Part shown: positions 16,725 through 24,947 of the stretch, piece by piece
Layout: the number at the start of each line of letters is the position of its first letter
How positions within the stretch are numbered: the first letter of the stretch is position 1
From: Streptomyces pseudovenezuelae
Lineage (GTDB): Bacteria > Actinomycetota > Actinomycetes > Streptomycetales > Streptomycetaceae
NCBI RefSeq assembly: GCF_029892565.1
Contig: NZ_JARXVH010000013.1
Location: 62,001-126,000 of the forward strand
Length of the DNA: 64,000 bases
Reading direction: 5' to 3'
Translations under genes and position numbers: made by a program
The notes under the pieces: model-generated
Told to the model about the DNA's origin: nothing
The model's database searches: none
Seen by the model: the letters and a program-made list of their open reading frames with translations, nothing else

Positions 16725-17685
16725 AACCCCCACGCACCCCGGTGTACGTCCACGTCCCGAAGAGGTCAGCGTGAGCCCGAGCCCCGTCCCGCGCAGGCCG
16801 TCCCGCACCCGACGCCCTCCCGCCCGACGCTACGCGTCCCGGGTGCTGGTGACCGTTGTACTGGCCGCGTTCACGGTGTTCTTCGTACTGCCCGTGCTCT
16901 GGCTCGTGCTCGCCGCCACCAAGACGGACCACCAGCTCGTGCACGGCAACCCGCTCTCCTTCGGCTCCTGGCACGCGCTCAGGGCCAACTGGGACGCGCT
17001 GACCGCCTTCCAGGACAACGCGATCCTGCTGTGGCTGCGCAACTCGGCGCTCTACGCCGGAATTTCCCTGGTCATCACGCTATGCGTCGCCGTGCCTGCC
17101 GGTTACGCGCTGGCGATGACGGAGTTCCGCGGACGTCGCGCCCTCCTCGTCGCCACGCTGATCGTGATGCTGATGCCGAACGCGACGCTGGTGGTCCCCC
17201 TGTTCCTGGAGCTCAACGCCGTGCATCTGATCGGCACGATGTGGTCGATCATCCTGCCGTACTCGTTCTACCCGTTCGGGGTGTATCTGACGTACATCTA
17301 CTTCACCACCGCCGTGCCCCGGGATCTGCTGGCGGCCGCCCGCATCGACGGCTGCACGGAGTTCGGGGTCTTCCGGCACATCGCCCTTCCCCTCGCATCG
17401 CCGGTCATCGCACTCGTCGGCTTCTTCAGCTTCGTGGCCAACTGGACCAACTACTTCCTGCCGTACGTGATGCTGCCCGAGAGCGACCAGATGCCGGTGC
17501 AGGTGGGCGTCGGCACCCTGCTCAGCAGCGTGCCCTCCTTCAACCCGACGGTCGGATCCCTCGCCATCGAGCGGCCCCAACTCGCCCTGGCCACCTTGGT
17601 GGCGATCACTCCGGTCCTGGTCGTGTTCCTCTTCTCGCAGCGCTTCCTGGTCGCCGGAATGCTCGCCGGCGCCACCAAGGAATGA
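16714..17685 (+). CDS. Sugar ABC transporter permease (MalG-like)
   Basis: 323-aa second permease subunit with six helices and the EAA-type loop DLLAAARIDGCTEFGVFRHI near residue 205. The basic N-terminus (RRPSRTRRPPARR) is typical. The ATG at 16714 overlaps the first permease by 11 nt. A GTG at 16771 with GAAGAGG upstream is a strong alternative and would remove 19 residues. Together with the preceding gene it forms the membrane channel for the sugar imported through the lipoprotein. Confidence 0.94.
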   Translation: MPSETPTHPGVRPRPEEVSVSPSPVPRRPSRTRRPPARRYASRVLVTVVLAAFTVFFVLPVLWLVLAATKTDHQLVHGNPLSFGSWHALRANWDALTAFQDNAILLWLRNSALYAGISLVITLCVAVPAGYALAMTEFRGRRALLVATLIVMLMPNATLVVPLFLELNAVHLIGTMWSIILPYSFYPFGVYLTYIYFTTAVPRDLLAAARIDGCTEFGVFRHIALPLASPVIALVGFFSFVANWTNYFLPYVMLPESDQMPVQVGVGTLLSSVPSFNPTVGSLAIERPQLALATLVAITPVLVVFLFSQRFLVAGMLAGATKE

Positions 17686-17754
17686 AGCCGCGGACCGTCG
17701 TCCCGGCAGCCTCCGCGCGCTTCCACTGACTTCCTCCCGAACGGAGACGTTCCC

Positions 17755-19779
17755 ATGCCCTTCAGTCCTGCCGATCGCTCTGCCGGCGAGGACACCGCCT
17801 CCCCTGACGGCCCGGTGTCCTCTGCCGGAGTGCGAGCCAGTGTGCCCTTGCTCGAACCTCCCGGCTGGGCGCTGGCACAGCGCGCGCTGTTCGACCTGCT
17901 CGACCACGCCTGGCGCCGTTTCGAGCGGGACTTCACCGGCCCGGACGGGAGCCTGAACTACAACGGACGGCTCACCACCCGTGACGGCGTCGACGACTTC
18001 TACGAGGCGTTCTTCAACTGGCCCCAGCTGTATCTGCTCGGCGGCGCGGACGACCTGCTGCCCGCCGGCGAGAGGCACTGGGAGGGCGTCACCCGGCAGC
18101 TGACCGAACTGGGCATGCTCAAGGACGAGTTCGAGCGCGGCTACGACTGGTTCCACCAGGGTGAGAGCCTGCTGCTGCTGTACTTCCTGTGCATGGCGGC
18201 CCCCGAGCGCTGGTCACAGCGCGCCGTGCGGTTCGCCGAGCTGTACGTCGATCCGACGAAGGGCAATTACGACCCCGACCACCGCATCATCCGGCGCCCG
18301 CACAACGGCAGCGACCCGGAACGGCGCGGTCTGTCCGAGACCGACTCCTACCCCTGGCTGCCCAAGGAAGCCGAGCTGTACGGCTTTCCGCTCGACTGGA
18401 TCCAGCCGGCCGACACCCCCGTACCCCCGCTGTCCGCAGACCCACGCCTCGGTAGCCAGATGCGCGAGCGCATGGGCAGCGGCGACACCGCGGTCAACCT
18501 CGCCGCGGCCGGACTGATCCTCAACGCCTGGATCCTGTCCGGCGAGGCACGCTACCGCGACTGGATCGTCGAGTACGTCGGCGCATGGCGTGAGCGCACG
18601 AAGGCCAACGGCGACGTGATCCCCGACAACGTCGGCCCGGACGGCGTCGTCGGCGGCCTCCTCGAAGGTCGCTGGTACGGCGGGCACTACGGCTGGTCCT
18701 GGCCGCACGGCTGGCACAGCGTGGGCCATGCGGCATGCGTGGCGGCACTCGCGGCGGCGACGGTCACCGGAGACGACGACTACCTCTCCATGGTCACGAC
18801 CAGCCTCGACACTCTCCTCGGTCACGGCAAGGTGATGCCCTTCACCGAAGCCGATTCCAGCCTTCCCGCCAAGTGGCTCGCCCAACTCGGTCCGGGCATC
18901 CACACGCCCACCCTGCACATCCCCTTCCGCCACAACGACTCCGGATGGTTCGACCACAATCCCGTCACCCCCGCCGTGCCGGTGGCGCTGTGGCATCACA
19001 CGGCCGCTCCCGCCGACCGGGCCCGGCTGGAAGGGCTGCGCGATACCAGCGGATTCGACTGGCGCAGCGTGCGGGCCTTCCGGGCCAAGGAGGAGTCCGG
19101 GCATGAGGAGGCGTGGTTCGCCTTCCTCGCCGGCGACGATCCCGGCTACCCCGAACGGATCCTCGCCGCCGCCCAGGCGCAGGTCCGCCACCGCCTCGCC
19201 CGCATGGACCGCTACCGCGATCTTGAAGTGGCCGAGGAGGACATCCACGTGTGGCAGCAGTCGAACCCTGTGGTCACCGAGGCGCTCGTACAGCTGACAT
19301 GGGGCGGCCCCCAGGTCCTCTACAACGGTGGTCTGCAGCAGGCGCGGGTGCGCTACTACGACGGCGAGGCGCGCCGTGCGGGACTGCCGCCCGAGGTGGC
19401 GGCCCTGGTGACCTCGATCGCCCCTGAGGCGACCGTCGTCGAGTTGGTCAACCTCTCCGCCGACCGCGCTCGGACGGTCGTCGTCCAGGCAGGCGCCTTC
19501 GCCGAACACACGATCGCCTCGGTGCGCCACACGACATGCGAGGACGACTCGTGGGTCGGGGACATGTACGACTACGGCCACGGGGAGCCGACCGTCACCG
19601 AGACGGAAGCGCCCGTCGGCAGCAACCTGCTCACCGTCGTACTGCCCGCCTCCACCCGCATACGGCTCACGCTCCGGCTGAACCTGCGTACACGGACACC
19701 CAGCTACCGCACGCCGTTCCCGGCGGATGCCCCCGTGGGGCCCGGCGCCGGCCTTCTCGGCGGGGAGGTCGCAGAGTGA
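17755..19779 (+). CDS. Unrecognised 674-aa protein, possibly an (alpha/alpha)6-barrel glycosidase
   Basis: No family could be named with confidence. It is a soluble protein without a signal peptide. It is rich in aromatic and acidic residues, with repeated helix pairs and motifs such as DDFYEAFFNWPQLYLLGG, YDWFHQGESLLLLYFL, GRWYGGHYGWSWPHGWHS and EEAWFAFLAGDDPGYP. Such Trp/His/Asp-rich segments recall intracellular alpha/alpha-barrel glycoside hydrolases or lyases. A beta-rich C-terminal part follows (about 560-660). It lies in an operon between sugar permeases and a mutarotase (4-nt GTGA overlap), so it probably degrades the imported oligosaccharide in the cytoplasm. The ATG at 17755 follows GGAGACG. 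Function is inferred from position only. Confidence 0.75.
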   Translation: MPFSPADRSAGEDTASPDGPVSSAGVRASVPLLEPPGWALAQRALFDLLDHAWRRFERDFTGPDGSLNYNGRLTTRDGVDDFYEAFFNWPQLYLLGGADDLLPAGERHWEGVTRQLTELGMLKDEFERGYDWFHQGESLLLLYFLCMAAPERWSQRAVRFAELYVDPTKGNYDPDHRIIRRPHNGSDPERRGLSETDSYPWLPKEAELYGFPLDWIQPADTPVPPLSADPRLGSQMRERMGSGDTAVNLAAAGLILNAWILSGEARYRDWIVEYVGAWRERTKANGDVIPDNVGPDGVVGGLLEGRWYGGHYGWSWPHGWHSVGHAACVAALAAATVTGDDDYLSMVTTSLDTLLGHGKVMPFTEADSSLPAKWLAQLGPGIHTPTLHIPFRHNDSGWFDHNPVTPAVPVALWHHTAAPADRARLEGLRDTSGFDWRSVRAFRAKEESGHEEAWFAFLAGDDPGYPERILAAAQAQVRHRLARMDRYRDLEVAEEDIHVWQQSNPVVTEALVQLTWGGPQVLYNGGLQQARVRYYDGEARRAGLPPEVAALVTSIAPEATVVELVNLSADRARTVVVQAGAFAEHTIASVRHTTCEDDSWVGDMYDYGHGEPTVTETEAPVGSNLLTVVLPASTRIRLTLRLNLRTRTPSYRTPFPADAPVGPGAGLLGGEVAE

Positions 19780-20123
19780 AGCGAGTCGCCCAGACCATCA
19801 GGCTCCGCCCGGAACGACGCGAGGAGTACCTCGCCCTGCACGCCGCCGTCTGGCCCGCCGTCGAAGCCGCGCTGCACCGCGCCCACGTGCGCAATTACAG
19901 CATCTTCCGCCACAACGACGTCCTCTTCGCCTACTTCGAGTACGACGGCGAGGACTTCGAGGCCGACATGGCGGCGATCGCGACCGACCCGATGACCAAA
20001 CGGTGGTGGAAGCTCACCGATCCATGTCAGGACCCATGGCCGGACCGGGGCACCGGAGGCCAGTGGACGGACCTCCCCGAGATCTGGCATCTCGGCGACC
20101 CGGGCACCAACAGCCCCTCCTAG
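19776..20123 (+). CDS. rhaM: L-rhamnose/L-fucose mutarotase family protein
   Basis: 115-aa protein of the RhaM family (formerly DUF718), which interconverts the anomers of L-rhamnose or L-fucose. The conserved N-terminal KRVAQTIRLRPERREEYLALH, VWP with VRNYSIFRH, LFAYFEYDG and WWKLTDPCQDP motifs are all present, including the His/Tyr/Trp residues of the active site. The GTG at 19776 overlaps the preceding stop (GTGA) and has GGGGAGG upstream. It is the best clue that the locus handles a 6-deoxysugar. Rhamnose and fucose cannot be told apart from this sequence alone. Confidence 0.9.
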   Translation: MKRVAQTIRLRPERREEYLALHAAVWPAVEAALHRAHVRNYSIFRHNDVLFAYFEYDGEDFEADMAAIATDPMTKRWWKLTDPCQDPWPDRGTGGQWTDLPEIWHLGDPGTNSPS

Positions 20124-20185
20124 AACGCAGGGTGCGTACGGGGCTCCCGGCGACGCGCACGCAACGAGGTAAGGAGAACAACAGC

Positions 20186-22870
20186 ATGAGACCCGCACGG
20201 CTCATCGTCGGACTACTGCAGACGCTGCTGCTGGCAACAGCCGTCGTCCTGCCCGCACAGGCGGCGCACGCGGCAGACACCAGCTTGTACGTGGACCCTA
20301 CCAACGGCAGTGACAGCAACTCGGGAACCAGCACGTCAGCCGCCTTCAAAACGATCGCCAAGGCACGCGACGCGGTCCGCACGATGAACTCGGCCATGTC
20401 CGCAGACATCGTCGTGAATCTGCGCGGGGGCACATACCCCCTCACCAGCCCGGTCGACTTCACCACCGCCGACTCGGGAACCAACGGCCACAACGTCATC
20501 TACAAGGCGTACGGCTCGGAGACCCCGGTCGTCTCCAGCGCCAAGACCATCACCGGCTGGACCTCGGCCGGCAACGGCCAGTACAAGGCATCGGTCGGCA
20601 CCCTCGATTTCCGGCAGCTGTACGTCAACGGCGTGCGGGCCACGCGCGCCCGCTACCCGGACGTCGGCTCCAACTTCCAACTGCAGGACAGCGACAAGAC
20701 GGCCCAGGTACTGAAGGTCCTCAGCTCCCAGATGGCGAACTGGGACCACTTCAGCCGCGTCGAAATGGTGCTGCAACTCCAGTGGGCCGAGAACTACCTG
20801 CGGCTGAAGTCGTACACCACCAGTGGCGGCCTGGCGAGCATCTCGATCCAGGACCACGAGGCCGGCATCCTCTTCAAGCGCCCGTATCCGCTGCTGTCCA
20901 ACGGCTCTCCGCTGCACTTCGAGAACGCCCACGAGTTCCTCACCGAGCCCGGCGAGTTCTACCTCGACAAGGACGCGCAGACGCTCTACTACCTCCCTCG
21001 GCCGGGAGAGACCATGACGTCCGCCACCGTGCAGGTCCCGACCCTGGAGACCCTCTTCGACATCAAGGGAGACAGCCTCGGCTCTCCCGTCCACAACCTG
21101 CAGTTCTCGGGCGTCACCTTCACCCAGACCAACTGGACGGAGGCGAGCGGCAACGGCCTGCTCAACGCTCAGGGCGGCAACTACAACATCTCCGCCGACC
21201 CCAGCAACAAGCAGTACGTCAACCGGCCGCCGGCCGGGGTCCACGCCGCGAACGCCGACAACCTGTCCTTCACCGGCAACACCTTCACCCAGATGGGCTC
21301 GACCGCCCTGGACCTGCACCACGGCGTCCACAACTCCGCAGTCACCGGCAACGTCGTCCAGGACATCGCCGGCAACGGGATCATGGTGGGCAAGTTCTCG
21401 GATCCCGACGTCGAGTACCACACCGTGTACAACCCGCCCACTTCACCCGCGGGTGAGGACGCACGCGAGGTCGTCAGCGGTGTCACGGTCACCAACAACC
21501 TGATCAACCGCACCGGTCAGGACTATCTCGGCACCGCCGGCATCAACGCGGGCTTCGTGCACGGCACCACCATCGACCACAACGACATCTCCGACTCCCC
21601 CTGGGCCGGGATCTCCCTGGGATGGGGCTGGCAGTCGGCTGCCAACGCGGAGGGCGACAACTCCGTCAGCTACAACCGCATCGGCAACGTCGTGAACCAA
21701 CTGTGCGACACGGCAGGCATCTACCACCTCTCCAACGACCCCGGGACTGTGATCAACAACAACTACATCCACGATGTGGTCCGTACGCCCACCGCGTGTT
21801 CCTCGGGCGCAGGCGGCATCTACCTCGACGAGGGCTCCAGCAACATGACGGTGGCGAACAACGTCCTGTCGCACACCGACAACTTCGTCATCCGGAACGC
21901 CAACGGCCCCAACATCGCTCTCTCCAACAACACGACCACCGGAACCGATGTGATGCAGGCCTCGGGTCTTCAGCCGGCCTACCGAGGACTGCCGGCCAGG
22001 ATCAATCTCGCCTACGGCAGGACGGCCACCGCGTCCTCCGTCTACAGCTCCAACTGGGCACCGGCCAAGGCCAATGACAACGACCCGACGACCGGTTGGT
22101 CCCCCACCGGGAGCGACACCTCGGCCTGGTGGCAGGTCGACCTCGGCAGTGCGTACGCACTCGGTCAGTTCTCGTTCACCACCCGCCAGGACATCGACCA
22201 GCCCGAGACCCGCAGCAACTTCGAGATCCGTGGCTCCAACGACCCCACGTTCGCCGACTACACGGTGCTGGGACGCCAAGACGCCACGGTCCTCCCCTAC
22301 AACGCGACGCTGACGGCCAAGATCGACGCACGACAGAAGTTCCGGTACGTGCGAGTCGCCAAAACCGACGGCGGCTACTTCTACCTCGGCGACTTCAGCG
22401 TGCAGCAAGCCGGCGGCTCGCTGGAGAGCTCGCCCACCACGCCGTCCTTCAACGCGTCGACGTACTACACGATCAAGAACGTCAACAGCGGCCTGCTGGC
22501 CGATGTCTACCAAGGTTCGACCGCGGACAACGCGAGCGTGATCCAGTGGCAGAGCAACTCGGGCGCCAACCAGCAGTGGAACATCGTGCGGGTCAGCGGC
22601 AACCTCTACAAGATCGTCAACCGTAACAGTGGCAAAGTCCTCGACCTCTCCAACAGCTCCCACGCCAAGGGTGCGGCTCTGGTCCAGAGGACCTACAACG
22701 GCGGCAACAACCAGCTCTGGTACTTCGAACCGACCAGCAGCGGATACGTCGTCCGCAACTTCGAGAGCCGGCAGGCCCTGGAGGTTCCTGGCAACTCGAC
22801 CACCGGAGGAACCGCCCTCGACCAGTGGGCACCGCTGAACCAGACCAACCAGCTCTGGACCATCCAGTGA
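20186..22870 (+). CDS. Secreted right-handed beta-helix protein with F5/8-type C and ricin-like lectin domains
   Basis: 894-aa extracellular protein, probably a polysaccharide-active enzyme. A Sec signal peptide (about 1-29, ending AQAAHA) is followed by a parallel beta-helix (about 32-600) with LYVDPTNGSDSNSGTS, typical of such proteins, and many NN/GN-containing turns (VTNNLINRTG, NNNYIHDVV, VANNVLSHTD). A discoidin/CBM32-like domain (about 610-745: LAYGRTATASSVYSSNW, WWQVDLGSAY, IRGSND) and a CBM13-like ricin domain (about 755-894: YYTIKNVNSGLLADVYQ, QQWNI, NQLWYF) follow. The ATG at 20186 has AAGGAGA upstream. It is likely the outer attack enzyme of the locus, with the imported products degraded by the intracellular genes. 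Confidence 0.9.
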   Translation: MRPARLIVGLLQTLLLATAVVLPAQAAHAADTSLYVDPTNGSDSNSGTSTSAAFKTIAKARDAVRTMNSAMSADIVVNLRGGTYPLTSPVDFTTADSGTNGHNVIYKAYGSETPVVSSAKTITGWTSAGNGQYKASVGTLDFRQLYVNGVRATRARYPDVGSNFQLQDSDKTAQVLKVLSSQMANWDHFSRVEMVLQLQWAENYLRLKSYTTSGGLASISIQDHEAGILFKRPYPLLSNGSPLHFENAHEFLTEPGEFYLDKDAQTLYYLPRPGETMTSATVQVPTLETLFDIKGDSLGSPVHNLQFSGVTFTQTNWTEASGNGLLNAQGGNYNISADPSNKQYVNRPPAGVHAANADNLSFTGNTFTQMGSTALDLHHGVHNSAVTGNVVQDIAGNGIMVGKFSDPDVEYHTVYNPPTSPAGEDAREVVSGVTVTNNLINRTGQDYLGTAGINAGFVHGTTIDHNDISDSPWAGISLGWGWQSAANAEGDNSVSYNRIGNVVNQLCDTAGIYHLSNDPGTVINNNYIHDVVRTPTACSSGAGGIYLDEGSSNMTVANNVLSHTDNFVIRNANGPNIALSNNTTTGTDVMQASGLQPAYRGLPARINLAYGRTATASSVYSSNWAPAKANDNDPTTGWSPTGSDTSAWWQVDLGSAYALGQFSFTTRQDIDQPETRSNFEIRGSNDPTFADYTVLGRQDATVLPYNATLTAKIDARQKFRYVRVAKTDGGYFYLGDFSVQQAGGSLESSPTTPSFNASTYYTIKNVNSGLLADVYQGSTADNASVIQWQSNSGANQQWNIVRVSGNLYKIVNRNSGKVLDLSNSSHAKGAALVQRTYNGGNNQLWYFEPTSSGYVVRNFESRQALEVPGNSTTGGTALDQWAPLNQTNQLWTIQ

Positions 22871-23022
22871 CGCCCTTCGCGTGACCACGCCGGGACCGCT
22901 GCGGTCGGCACACATCGGCCGCCGATCGCAGCGGTTTCCCGTACCCGGCACGCTCCTGCCGCACCCCGTCCGCTGTGTGCCGAAGCGGCACCCGCCGTCG
23001 GTCACCGCCATCTGGAGATCCC

Positions 23023-23922
23023 GTGCCCGAACTCGATCCCTCGCTCCTCGTTGACGCCCATCACCATCTCTGGGATCTCGATCGGCGACCGCAGCCTTGG
23101 CTTGAGGAGGCCACGCTCAACCCGATCCGCCGCAGTTTCACCCTCGACGACCTGCGCGGGCAGGCGACCCGGTCCATCGCCGGGCACAGCCTGGGGGCCA
23201 CCGTCCTCGTGCAGTGCCTGGCCTCCGTGGCGGAGACCGAGGAGTTGCTCGCGCTCGCCGAGGAGGACTCGCTCGTCGGTGCCGTCGTCGGCTGGGCGGA
23301 CCTCGCCTCTCCGGCGATCGGCGACACACTCGACGCGCTGCTCGCCGGACCGGGGGGCACGTACCTGCGCTCCTTGCGGCACCTCGTGCAGGCGGAGATC
23401 GATCCGTGCTGGCTGCACCGTCCTGACGTGATCTGGGGGCTACGCGCGGTGTGCGAGCGCGGCCTCGCCTACGACCTGCTGGTAAGGCCCCACCAGCTGC
23501 CGTCGGCCGTCCGCCTCGCTGAACGCCATCCGGAACTGCGGCTGGTGCTGGACCACGCGGGTAAACCGCCCATCGCCGACGGCGATCTCGCCGACTGGGA
23601 GAAAGAAGTGCTGCGGCTCGCGGCCCACCCTCAGGTGTCCTGCAAGGTGTCTGGGCTCGTCACCGAGGCCGAACGTGACACCTGGACGCCCGAAGCGATA
23701 CGGCCCGTGTGGGACATCCTGCTGTCCGCCTTCGGCCCGGAGCGCCTGATGTTCGGTTCGGACTGGCCACTGTGCGTCCTCGCGGGCGGCTGGAACCGCT
23801 GGGCGGGTGCGGTCGAAGAGCTCCTTGCGAGCTGCTCCGCCACAGAGACCGCGGCGATCCTCGCCGGGACTGCCACGGACTTCTATCAGGTCCAACCTGC
23901 TGTGAAGGAGTCACGCTTGTGA
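23023..23922 (+). CDS. Amidohydrolase-family lactonase (L-fuconolactonase-like)
   Basis: 299-aa TIM-barrel hydrolase of the amidohydrolase_2 group that includes L-fuconolactonase and 4-sulfomuconolactone hydrolase. Visible motifs are the metal-type DAHHHLWDL at the N-terminus, a barrel strand LVLDHAGKPP, CKVSGLVTEA, and the catalytic Asp in MFGSDWPLC. The GTG at 23023 with GGAGA upstream gives the normal family start. It would open the lactone formed after oxidation of a deoxysugar, which fits the mutarotase two genes earlier. Its stop overlaps a following GTG that begins a truncated frame. Confidence 0.9.
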   Translation: MPELDPSLLVDAHHHLWDLDRRPQPWLEEATLNPIRRSFTLDDLRGQATRSIAGHSLGATVLVQCLASVAETEELLALAEEDSLVGAVVGWADLASPAIGDTLDALLAGPGGTYLRSLRHLVQAEIDPCWLHRPDVIWGLRAVCERGLAYDLLVRPHQLPSAVRLAERHPELRLVLDHAGKPPIADGDLADWEKEVLRLAAHPQVSCKVSGLVTEAERDTWTPEAIRPVWDILLSAFGPERLMFGSDWPLCVLAGGWNRWAGAVEELLASCSATETAAILAGTATDFYQVQPAVKESRL

Positions 23923-23969
23923 CGGAGAGATCCTCCAGGACCCCGGCGTACGGCCGTTGGGGAGCGTGA
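23919..23969 (+). pseudogene. 5' stub of a lost operon gene
   Basis: A GTG overlapping the lactonase stop by 4 nt opens a 16-codon frame (begins VTERSSRTPAYGRWGA) that ends in TGA at 23969. Insertion-sequence debris begins right after it. The coupling suggests this is the first few codons of another sugar-catabolism gene whose remainder was deleted. The frame is short and could be chance. Confidence 0.4.
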
Positions 23970-23998
23970 CACCTCAACAGCATGGCTTTTCGAGGCCG

Positions 23999-24109
23999 TT
24001 TACTCGGCTGTGGACCGTGGGCGACGACTTGTGGATGCTGATCGATCCGCTGCTGTCGCCGTGGCCGGAGGGGCCTGCGGGGCCCAGTCCGGTGGCGGAC
24101 CGGCTGTAG
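23999..24109 (+). pseudogene. N-terminal remnant of an IS5-family transposase
   Basis: The plus strand reads LWTVGDDLWMLIDPLLSPWP then GPSPVADRL before a stop at 24107. This matches the DUF4096-type N-terminus of IS5-family transposases. Only about 35 codons survive. The sequence from 24110 to about 24515 shows no gene that could be recognised. Confidence 0.65.
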
Positions 24110-24515
24110 CGCTGTCCCGTCATCCGCCGGGCTTCGTCAGTGATGTCACCCGGTCGGCGTTGTCCCGTTGCCGAGGAGTTGGGCCGGATCGCATGACCCG
24201 GGGACGGATGGGTCCCGGGGCCTTCCTGTCTGCGGTTTTGGGCCCCGATCGGCGCGGAGGGTTGCCGCATTGGTCGGTTACGGGCGGGTCATTTCCCGAT
24301 GCCGTGGGCGAGGGTGCCCAGGGAGTGTGCGAGCCACAGGGACAGGTCACTGGTCGGAGCCTTCGCGGCTCGCTCGCCCAGGTGGTCGTGCAGACCGTAC
24401 GGCCGTCCTCGACAGCGGGCTGTCACGGCTGAAGTGGCGCGGCCGGAGCGCCGTCTTCACTCTCATCCTGCTGCTGATGTTGGTTCCGTTCGAGTCGGTG
24501 GCCGTCCTGCTCTTC

Positions 24516-24907
24516 TACATGTTCGCCATCATCGTCCCGATGTCGAAGCCGGCCTTCGCCTCGGACAGATAGAGGTAGAAGGCCACGACGCGGCTGCGCT
24601 TCTCGGTGCAGCGCCGCAGCTTCCCGAAGCCGTTCACCCATGCGTGGCTTCCGCTCCACCACCCACCGCTTGCCGGCCTGGATCGGGGCGGGGACGCCCT
24701 TTCGGGCGATCTCGCCGGTCAAGCCCAACTCCCTGAGCGTACGGGCAGTGGGGAGTCGCGGCGGTTGGCTCCGGCCGAGACGATGCCGAGCGGGACGCCG
24801 GTGGCCTCGGTGGTTACCGAGCGCTTCAGGCCCTGTTTGTCCCGGTCCACCGGGGAGCGCCCTGCGGCCTCGGCCAGGGGAGCCGGAGGCCCGGCCGGGC
24901 CGGACAC
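24516..24907 (-). pseudogene. Frameshifted C-terminal part of an IS5-family transposase
   Basis: The minus strand reads, in successive frames, GRSPVDRDKQGLKRSVTTEA with GIVSAGANRRDSPL, then GLTGEIARKGVPAPIQAGKR with WVVER, then WVNGFGKLRRCTEKRSRVVA. These are consecutive DDE-domain motifs of IS5-family transposases, interrupted by at least two frameshifts and a deletion. It faces opposite to the N-terminal stub at 24 kb, so the region is a scar of more than one IS event. Confidence 0.75.
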
Positions 24908-24947
24908 AGGGAGTCGGAGTCCGGCCCGGCCACGCCGGTGTCAGGGG

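Noticed and set aside
21443..23011. 522-codon minus-strand open frame
   Set aside because: Antisense of the beta-helix protein; no motif and Val/Gly/Arg bias typical of shadows.
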